Source of the DNA: CAZKUN01 sp964555935
GTDB taxonomy: Bacteria > Armatimonadota > Zipacnadia > Zipacnadales > VGFC01
Assembly: GCA_964555935.1 (NCBI GenBank)
Contig: CAZKUN010000192.1
Span: forward strand, 1 to 18,113
Direction of reading: 5' to 3'
DNA length: 18,113 nt
Within the stretch, counting starts at the first letter, position 1; the number at the start of each line of letters is the position of its first letter. The notes beneath the pieces are model-generated. The model was not told where the DNA came from. It ran no database searches and saw nothing but the letters and a program-made list of their open reading frames with translations. This document shows positions 12,077 through 18,113 of this stretch, piece after piece. Made by a program: the position numbers and the translations under genes.

Positions 12077-14440
12077 ATGAACAACATTGAGATCATGCCG
12101 GACGACAAGAAGGAGCCGGTGGAGATTGACCCCAACCAGCCACTCGTGGTGCTGCCCATCCGCGATGTGGTGATCTTCCCGCACATGGTCATCCCGCTGG
12201 TGTTTGGGAGGCCGAAATCGCGGGCGGCTCTGGAGGAGAATCGACAGACGGATCGCCCGGTTCTGCTCCTCTCCCAGCGCGACGGCGCGGTTGAGGACCC
12301 CACGCCGGAGGATCTCTACACGGTCGGATGCATCACGCGTATCGTGCAGCTCATGGACCTGCCGGGCGGAACGGTGCAGGCCGTGATCGAGGGCGTGCAG
12401 CGCGCGCGCATCAAGGAAATCACGAAGTCGGAGCCCTACATCGAGGCGACTGTTGAGTTGCTTGATGAGGTCGAGGACGAATCTCCGGAGCTTGAGGCGC
12501 TGAAGCGCGAAGTGGTCGCCCAGTTCGAGCGGGCGGTCACGATGAGCCGCAACATCCCCCCCGATGCCGTGACGAGCGCGATGAACATGCGCGAGACGGG
12601 GAAGGTTGCCGACCTCGTCTGCTCGTGCCTGAGCCGGCCGCCGGATGAGAAGCAGGAAGTGCTGGAGCTTCTCCTCGCATCCAAGCGGATGGCGCGGGTC
12701 CACGAACTGCTTGTGGCCGAGGTTAGCGTTCTCGAACTGGAGCAGCAAATCCACGCTCGCGTCCGCGACGAGATGACATCATCGCAACGGGAGTTCTATC
12801 TCCGCGAGCAGATGCGGGCGATCCAAGACGAGCTGGGCGACCGCGAAAGCGGCGTGCAAGAGGCCGACGAGTATCGCGAGAAGATCGAAGCCTCGGGAAT
12901 GGATTCGGCCGCCACGGAGAAGGCTCTCCGCGAGGTGGAGCGGCTTGAGCGCATTCCGCCGATAGCGCCCGAAGGCACGGTCATACGCACGTACCTCGAC
13001 TGGCTTGTGGCCCTGCCGTGGAAGAAGTCGACGCGCGACAAGCTGGATATCAACCGGGCCGAGGAGATCCTGGACGAGGATCACCATGGCCTCGGGAAGC
13101 CGAAAGAGCGCGTGATCGAGTTCTTGGCCGTGCGCAAGCTCGTGCGGAAGAGCCGGGGCCCAATCCTCGCATTCATCGGCCCGCCGGGCGTCGGCAAGAC
13201 ATCGATCGGTCGCTCGATCGCGCGCGCGATGGGGCGAAAGTTCGTGCGGATCTCGCTCGGAGGCGTCCGCGACGAGGCGGAGATCCGCGGACATCGGCGC
13301 ACGTACATCGGCGCGCTGCCTGGCCGCATCATGCAAGGCATCCGCGATTGCGAATCGAACAATCCGGTCTTCATGCTGGACGAGATCGACAAACTTGGGA
13401 TGGACTTCCGAGGCGATCCCTCGTCGGCATTGCTCGAGGCGCTCGACCCGGAGCAGAACGGGAGCTTCAGCGATCACTACCTCGAGGTGACGTTCGACCT
13501 GTCGAAGGTCATGTTCATCGCGACCGGCAACGTGTTGGGCAACGTGCCCGCGGCGCTTCGAGACCGAATGGAAGTCATCGAATTCCCGGGGTACGTGGAC
13601 GAGGAGAAGCTTGCGATCGCGAACGGCTTCCTCATCCCGAAGCAGGTGAAGGACCACGGGCTGAAGCCGAAGCACATCAGCTTCTCGGACAAGGCGGTGC
13701 GGAGCCTGATCCGCAAGTACACGCGAGAGGCGGGCGTCCGGGAACTGGAGCGGCAGATTGCCGGAGTGTGCCGCAAGACGGCCAAGCGCGTGGCCGGTGG
13801 GGATGAGAAGAAGACGAGCGTCACAGACAAGGTGCTACGAGAGTACCTCGGTCCGCGGAAGTACCTTGAGAACGAGCGGCGGCGGACCAACAAGGTCGGG
13901 GTGGTGACGGGGCTGGCGTATACCGAGGCCGGTGGTGAGATCTTGCAGATCGAGGTCGTCATCGTCGACGGCAAGGGCACGTTGAGCCTCACGGGACGGC
14001 TCGGCGATGTGATGCAGGAGTCGGCGCAGGCGGCTCTTGGCTACGTGCGGACGAAGGCCAAATCGCTGGGCCTGGAGAAGGACTTCTTCCAGACGCACGA
14101 CTTCCACATCCACGTTCCCGCGGGCGCGACTCCCAAAGAGGGGCCATCGGCGGGGGTGACGATCGCCACGGCGATCATCTCGGCCATTACCGAGAAGCCG
14201 GTGCGATGCGACCTGGCGATGACGGGGGAAGTAACGCTTCATGGACGCGTGTTGTCCATCGGCGGCGTGCGCGAAAAGGTGCTTGCAGCGAACCGCGCGC
14301 GGATTATGAACGTAGTTCTTCCCAAGGAAAACGAAAAAGACCTCGAGGAGCTTGACGAGCTTCCGGAGGATGTGCGCGAGGATATGACATTCAGCTTCGC
14401 TAGGAACATGGATCAAGTAGTAGCCGCTGCTCTGGTTTAG
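12077..14440 (+). CDS. lon: ATP-dependent protease Lon
   Basis: The 787-residue protein is close to the 784 of E. coli Lon. An N-terminal substrate domain starts at QPLVVLPIRDVVIFPHMVIPL (21-41) and leads into coiled coil up to ~300. The AAA+ domain has Walker A GPPGVGKT (368-375) and Walker B VFMLDEID (431-438). The C-terminal protease domain has the catalytic dyad Ser691 (PKEGPSAG) and Lys734 (GGVREKV). Lon degrades misfolded and regulatory proteins in the cytosol. The frame is open upstream into clpX, but that part is not Lon-like, so I use ATG 12077. No good Shine-Dalgarno precedes it; ATG 12095 (MPDDKKEP) is the alternative. It is same-strand with clpX but separated by two hairpins. An 8-bp hairpin spans its stop codon, followed by a terminator. 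Confidence 0.96.
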   Translation: MNNIEIMPDDKKEPVEIDPNQPLVVLPIRDVVIFPHMVIPLVFGRPKSRAALEENRQTDRPVLLLSQRDGAVEDPTPEDLYTVGCITRIVQLMDLPGGTVQAVIEGVQRARIKEITKSEPYIEATVELLDEVEDESPELEALKREVVAQFERAVTMSRNIPPDAVTSAMNMRETGKVADLVCSCLSRPPDEKQEVLELLLASKRMARVHELLVAEVSVLELEQQIHARVRDEMTSSQREFYLREQMRAIQDELGDRESGVQEADEYREKIEASGMDSAATEKALREVERLERIPPIAPEGTVIRTYLDWLVALPWKKSTRDKLDINRAEEILDEDHHGLGKPKERVIEFLAVRKLVRKSRGPILAFIGPPGVGKTSIGRSIARAMGRKFVRISLGGVRDEAEIRGHRRTYIGALPGRIMQGIRDCESNNPVFMLDEIDKLGMDFRGDPSSALLEALDPEQNGSFSDHYLEVTFDLSKVMFIATGNVLGNVPAALRDRMEVIEFPGYVDEEKLAIANGFLIPKQVKDHGLKPKHISFSDKAVRSLIRKYTREAGVRELERQIAGVCRKTAKRVAGGDEKKTSVTDKVLREYLGPRKYLENERRRTNKVGVVTGLAYTEAGGEILQIEVVIVDGKGTLSLTGRLGDVMQESAQAALGYVRTKAKSLGLEKDFFQTHDFHIHVPAGATPKEGPSAGVTIATAIISAITEKPVRCDLAMTGEVTLHGRVLSIGGVREKVLAANRARIMNVVLPKENEKDLEELDELPEDVREDMTFSFARNMDQVVAAALV

Positions 14441-14446
14441 CAGCGG
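14424..14446 (+). repeat. Hairpin across the lon stop codon
   Basis: CCGCTGCT (14424-14431) pairs perfectly with AGCAGCGG (14439-14446) around CTGGTTT. The TAG stop (14438-14440) is at the loop/stem border. It may protect the mRNA 3' end or be chance in GC-rich code. Confidence 0.5.
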
Positions 14447-14472
14447 CGGAGCCGTAACGTTGCGTGCTGACC

Positions 14473-14503
14473 AGGCCATCCCAAAGGACGGGGTGGCCTT
14501 TTG
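14473..14503 (+). terminator. Rho-independent terminator after lon
   Basis: AGGCCATCCC (14473-14482) pairs with GGGGTGGCCT (14490-14499): 10 bp with one T-G pair around AAAGGAC, followed by TTT. It should end the tig-clpP-clpX-lon transcript. It lies only 34 nt before the valS start, so an attenuator for valS is a less likely alternative. Confidence 0.78.
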
Positions 14504-14536
14504 CGTGTTCGGTCAACCGGAAGGAGAGCACAAGCG

Positions 14537-17194
14537 ATGCCGGCAGATCTTGCGAAAGCCTACGATCCCGAGCAGGTGGAGTCGAGGATCTACCAATACT
14601 GGCTCGACAACAGCGTCTTCGATGCGGAAGTCAATCCGGGCAAGGACCCGTACTGCATCGTTATTCCGCCGCCGAACGTGACAGGCGTGCTGCACATGGG
14701 CCACGCGCTGGACGCGTCGATTCAGGACCTGTTGATTCGCTGGGAGCGGATGCGCGGCAAGGAGGCGCTGTGGCTTCCCGGGAGCGATCACGCGGGCATC
14801 GCGACGCAGAACGTGGTTGAGGATCGGCTCTCGAAGGAGGGCCTGAGCCGCCACGACCTTGGGCGCGAGAAGTTCGTCGACCGCGTCTGGCAGGTCAAGG
14901 AAGAGCACCACGGGCGGATCATCGAGCAACTCCGGCGGTTTGGCTCGTCGTGTGACTGGCGGCGCGAGCGGTTCACCCTCGATGAGGGATGCTCGCGCGC
15001 GGTGCGCGAGGCGTTCGTGACGATGTACGAGCGCGGGTGGATCTACAAGGGCGCGCGGATGATCAACTGGTGTCCGAGGTGCACGACTGGTCTCTCCGAC
15101 CTCGAGGTGGAGCACGAGGAACGCAACGGGCACCTCTGGCACATCCGCTACCCGGTGGTCGGCGAGCCGGAGGCTGAGCTTGTGGTCGCGACGACGCGCC
15201 CGGAGACGATGCTGGGCGACACTGGCGTGGCGGTGAATCCCAAGGACGAGCGTTTCACGGGACTGGTCGGCAAGACGGTGATGCTTCCGCTCATGGATCG
15301 GCCGATTCCGATCGTGGCGGACGAAGCGGTCGAGCTGGGCTTTGGCGCGGGCGCGCTGAAGGTGACGCCCGGACACGACCCGACCGACCTTGAGATCGGC
15401 GCGCGGCATCGGCTCGATTCGATCGTCGTGATCGGCGACGACGGCAACATGACGGATGAGGCCGGCGCGTATGCGGGCATGGATCGCGACGACTGCCGGA
15501 AGAAGGTGGTTGCGGACCTGGATGCGCTGGGCTTGCTAGTGAAGATTGAGGACCACGTTCACTCGGTGGGCTCTTGCAGCCGGTGCGACACGACGGTTGA
15601 GCCGCTGGTGAGCGAGCAATGGTTCGTCCGCGCGGAGCCGCTTCAGAAAGGCGGCCTCGAGGTGGTGCAATCGGGCAGCGTGAAGTTCGTGCCCGAGCGC
15701 TGGACGAAGGTCTATACCGACTGGATCGAGGGCTTGCGCGATTGGTGCATCTCGCGTCAGCTCTGGTGGGGACACCGGATCCCGGTGTGGACATGCAGGC
15801 CGTGTGGCGACCGCATCGTGAGCCGCGAGGACCCAATCGAATGTCCGCTGTGTGGGGCTGATGAATCGCAGCTCGACCAGGAAGAGGACGTGCTGGACAC
15901 GTGGTTCTCGTCGGGGCTATGGCCGTTCTCAACGCTGGGTTGGCCGGATGAGACGCCGGAGCAGGACTACTTCTTCCCGACGTCGACGCTGGTCACGGGC
16001 TATGACATCATCTTCTTCTGGGTCGCCCGGATGATCACGATGTCGATGGCGCTTAAGGAGTCGCACCCGTTTGGCGAGGTGTTCATCCACGGCCTCGTGC
16101 GCGACGAGAAGGGCCGGAAGATGAGCAAGAGTTGCGGCAATGCTATCGACCCGATCGAGCTTATGGATGAGTTCGGGGCCGACAGCCTGCGGTTTGCGCT
16201 GACGGCGCTCATCACGCATGGGCAGGACATCACCTACACGCGCGACCGGCTGGTTGGGGCGGGCAACTTCTGCAACAAGATCTGGAACGCGGCGCGGTTT
16301 GTCCTGATGAACCTCGAGGGCTACGATGAGGACGCGCAGCTTGCCGAACCGGATATGTCTGACAGGTGGATTCTCAGCCGGCACAACGCGGCCGTCACGT
16401 CGGTGAACGCGGAGCTTGAGAAACGCAACCTCGCGCAGGCGGCCACGCTGGCGTACGAACACGTGTGGAACGAGTTCTGCGACTGGTATGTGGAGCTGAC
16501 GAAGCCGCGCCTGTATGGCGACGACGCGGCCGCGAAGGCGCGCGCGCGGAAGACGTTGGCGACGGTGCTTGAGGGCATCCTGAAGCTCCTGCACCCGATC
16601 ATGCCTCACATCACCGAGGAGCTGTTTCAGACCTTGACGGATGGTGCTCGGGGATCGCTGGCGCGGATCGCCTACCCGGAGGCGGATGAGTCGCTGATCG
16701 ACGCGGACGCCGAAGCCGCGATGCAGACGCTGGTGAACGCGATGACGGCGGTGCGGCTCGTGCGAGCGGACCTGGGCATTCAGCCTGGGCAGCCGGTCGA
16801 GGTGACGATCGCGGCGAGTGGCCCCGAGCGCGAGGTATTGGCGGAGTGCGGCGAGGCGCTGCGATCGATGGCGAAGGCGGCGCCGGTGCATCTGGTGGCG
16901 CCCGACGGCGCTCGGCCGGCGAATGCCGCGTCGAACGTGCACGAGGGCATCGAGGTCGCTCTGCACATGGACGCGCTGGGCCTGAACGTCGAGGAAGAGC
17001 TGGCTCGGCTCGATAAGCAGATTCAGAAACTCGAACAAGAGCGGACCAAGATCGAGAAGAAGCTCGGGAACGAAGGCTTTACGAGTAAGGCGCCGGAGAA
17101 TGTCATCCAAGGCGTGCGGGAGAAGCTGGCCGAGACGGAGGAGACGCTGGCGAAGCTGGCAGCGCGGCGGAAGCTGATGGAGGGGATTGGGTAG
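14537..17194 (+). CDS. valS: Valyl-tRNA synthetase
   Basis: The 885-residue class I synthetase charges tRNA-Val. The signature motifs are HMGHA at 53-57 (HIGH type, after PPPNVTGVL) and KMSKS at 528-532. The editing domain begins around VVATTRPETMLGDTGVAV (217-234) and removes mischarged threonine. Cys pairs at 179/182, 347/350, 420/423 and 436/439 suggest zinc sites. WFSSGLWPFSTLGWP (456-470) is typical of ValS. A C-terminal coiled coil (~815-880, EELARLDKQIQKLEQE onward) is the usual tRNA-binding arm. The frame extends 12 codons upstream into the terminator, but ATG 14537 is preferred: AAGGAG lies 10-11 nt before it and the protein starts as ValS should. No T-box leader was seen in the 96-nt gap after lon. 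Confidence 0.97.
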   Translation: MPADLAKAYDPEQVESRIYQYWLDNSVFDAEVNPGKDPYCIVIPPPNVTGVLHMGHALDASIQDLLIRWERMRGKEALWLPGSDHAGIATQNVVEDRLSKEGLSRHDLGREKFVDRVWQVKEEHHGRIIEQLRRFGSSCDWRRERFTLDEGCSRAVREAFVTMYERGWIYKGARMINWCPRCTTGLSDLEVEHEERNGHLWHIRYPVVGEPEAELVVATTRPETMLGDTGVAVNPKDERFTGLVGKTVMLPLMDRPIPIVADEAVELGFGAGALKVTPGHDPTDLEIGARHRLDSIVVIGDDGNMTDEAGAYAGMDRDDCRKKVVADLDALGLLVKIEDHVHSVGSCSRCDTTVEPLVSEQWFVRAEPLQKGGLEVVQSGSVKFVPERWTKVYTDWIEGLRDWCISRQLWWGHRIPVWTCRPCGDRIVSREDPIECPLCGADESQLDQEEDVLDTWFSSGLWPFSTLGWPDETPEQDYFFPTSTLVTGYDIIFFWVARMITMSMALKESHPFGEVFIHGLVRDEKGRKMSKSCGNAIDPIELMDEFGADSLRFALTALITHGQDITYTRDRLVGAGNFCNKIWNAARFVLMNLEGYDEDAQLAEPDMSDRWILSRHNAAVTSVNAELEKRNLAQAATLAYEHVWNEFCDWYVELTKPRLYGDDAAAKARARKTLATVLEGILKLLHPIMPHITEELFQTLTDGARGSLARIAYPEADESLIDADAEAAMQTLVNAMTAVRLVRADLGIQPGQPVEVTIAASGPEREVLAECGEALRSMAKAAPVHLVAPDGARPANAASNVHEGIEVALHMDALGLNVEEELARLDKQIQKLEQERTKIEKKLGNEGFTSKAPENVIQGVREKLAETEETLAKLAARRKLMEGIG

Positions 17195-17205
17195 GAATGG
17201 CGGCC

Positions 17206-17236
17206 GCAACGGGGCAGGCGCCCCGTTGCCACGCGG
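17206..17236 (+). repeat. Hairpin repeat, GCAACGGGGC stem with CCACGCGG tail
   Basis: The longest perfect stem of the family: 10 bp (17206-17215 with 17220-17229) and loop AGGC. The tail shares 15 bases (17222-17236) with 4007-4021. It starts 11 nt after the valS stop. Confidence 0.85.
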
Positions 17237-17252
17237 ACGGCGACGGCGTCGT

Positions 17253-17277
17253 GGAAACTCGATGAGTTTCCCTGCTG
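17253..17277 (+). repeat. Hairpin repeat, GGAAACTC stem, copy 3
   Basis: A perfect 8-bp stem (17253-17260 with 17264-17271), loop GAT and tail CTGCTG. ACGGCG occurs twice upstream (17237-17242, 17243-17248). It is in tandem with the preceding hairpin, as in the pair at 612 and 645. Confidence 0.82.
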
Positions 17278-17323
17278 AAGCCGCTCTTACGAGGGATTGG
17301 GAGACTGTAAAACCGGAGGGGCG

Positions 17324-18113
17324 ATGAGCACTCACTCAGTGCTGGTACTGCTCGCTAGCCTGTGCTTGACGGCGGCAGCGCAGGCGGACGTTTTTCACGT
17401 CAAGGACTACGGCGCGGTGCCGGATACGGACGAGAACTCGGCACCCGGAATTCAGGCGGCGGTTGCGGCCGCGACCGCCGCGGGGCCGGGGTCTGAGGTG
17501 GTGCTCGACGCGGGGACGTATCGCGTAGAGGGAGCGGAAGGAACGAACACCGCGATCTCGGTCGGCGATGCGGATGGGATTACCATTCGCGGGCAGGGCG
17601 CCGACACGCTGCTGCTGGTGACCAATCCAAGACAGGGGTGCTTCCACTTCAGGGGTAGCAAGAACTGCTTCGCGCGCGATGTGGCGGTTGATTGGGATCC
17701 GTTGCCGTACACGCAGGGCCAAATCGTTGCAGTAGATATAGAGGGCGGGACGTTTGACCTCGATCTCGAGGAGGGCTATCCGTCACTTGAGATGGCGATG
17801 TTCTCAGACGCTCCCGAGCCCTTCGGGAAGTGGGGGATGGTGTTCGATCGCGAGGAGCGACGCCTGAAGACAGGCGCGCCGGATCACACGTTCATCACGC
17901 AGTGGGAGCTGATCGAGGGACGCGTCTGGCGGATGAAGCCGGTCGAGAACAGCCGTCGGAACGTGCGCTTCATGGAGGTGGGCGATTGGTTCGTACACAT
18001 GGCGCGCGGCGGGCCCGGCGGGGCGGCGTTCTTCCATCTGTCAGACTCGTGCGGGGTCAAGGATTTTACGGTCTACTCGGCGCCGGGTCTGGTGACGGGC
18101 GCGGTTGCGAGCA
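17324..18113 (+). CDS. Secreted pectate-lyase-fold (right-handed beta-helix) protein, 3' end outside the window
   Basis: The frame is open from ATG 17324 to the window end (263 codons), so the gene is incomplete here. A signal peptide (MSTHSVLVLLASLCLTAAAQA, cut before DVFHV) indicates export. VFHVKDYGAVPDTDENS followed by IQAAVAAA is the hallmark opening of Pectate_lyase_3/GH28-related beta-helix proteins, and DGITIRGQG and NCFARDVAVDWDP look like helix turns. Such proteins bind or cleave acidic or other polysaccharides, but no catalytic residues can be assigned from this part. GGAGG (17315-17319) lies only 4 nt before the ATG, rather close. It follows valS after 129 bp with two hairpin repeats, so it is probably transcribed separately. 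It may serve the same glycan use as the GH30 gene, which is an inference. Confidence 0.85.
   Translation, partial: MSTHSVLVLLASLCLTAAAQADVFHVKDYGAVPDTDENSAPGIQAAVAAATAAGPGSEVVLDAGTYRVEGAEGTNTAISVGDADGITIRGQGADTLLLVTNPRQGCFHFRGSKNCFARDVAVDWDPLPYTQGQIVAVDIEGGTFDLDLEEGYPSLEMAMFSDAPEPFGKWGMVFDREERRLKTGAPDHTFITQWELIEGRVWRMKPVENSRRNVRFMEVGDWFVHMARGGPGGAAFFHLSDSCGVKDFTVYSAPGLVTGAVAS

Noticed and set aside
14441..14536. T-box leader for valS
   Set aside because: The 96-nt gap is too short, and no specifier stem or T-box sequence was seen; the hairpin is better read as the lon terminator.

Overview
The window is GC-rich bacterial DNA (roughly 60-65 % G+C by eye) with short intergenic gaps, six tRNA genes with encoded CCA ends, a textbook sigma70-type promoter and good Shine-Dalgarno sites. 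The mix of a DUF6785/DUF6784-like membrane protein, a GH30 glycosidase, a DegT-type aminotransferase and a secreted pectate-lyase-fold protein fits an environmental polysaccharide-using bacterium of the Planctomycetota/Armatimonadota/Hydrogenedentota kind. That placement is inferred from gene content only and is weak.

Layout. (1) 1-601: C-terminal part of a DUF6785/DUF6784-like membrane protein, possibly interrupted by an in-frame TAG at 38-40. (2) 669-3715, minus strand: a two-gene unit of a DegT/DnrJ/EryC1/StrS aminotransferase followed 5 nt later by a secreted GH30-type glycosidase. (3) 3716-4021: a gene-free divergent region packed with small inverted repeats and a 9-bp tandem repeat. (4) 4022-4657: a CDP-alcohol phosphatidyltransferase. 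(5) 4743-7424, minus strand: a hybrid histidine kinase with two receiver domains. (6) 7572-8377: tRNA cluster Pro-Gly-Arg-Arg-Lys-Leu behind a TTGACA-N17-TATACT promoter. (7) 8606-14440: the protein quality-control locus tig-clpP-clpX-lon, ended by a hairpin terminator at 14473-14503. (8) 14537-17194: valS. (9) 17324 to the window end: a secreted beta-helix protein of the pectate-lyase type, truncated by the window.

How the genes work together. Trigger factor receives nascent chains at the ribosome. ClpX unfolds substrates and feeds them to ClpP, and Lon degrades damaged proteins. The tRNAs and valyl-tRNA synthetase next to them make the centre of the window a translation and protein-quality block. 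The outer genes (GH30, aminotransferase, beta-helix protein, DUF6785) look accessory and may serve glycan use.

The most unusual signal is not a gene. Nearly every larger intergenic gap carries one or more short hairpins built on one plan: a 5' flank often reading ACGGCG, a 5-10 bp stem whose sequence differs between copies, a short G/A-rich loop, and a 3' tail of the CTAC/CCACG/CTGCTA type. Twelve or more copies occur in 18 kb. Most point the same way on the + strand whatever the direction of the flanking genes. Two minus-strand genes use the CTAC tail as their TAG stop codon, one copy lies inside the tRNA cluster, and one abuts a GTG start. No transposase, CRISPR array, phage gene or defence system was seen.
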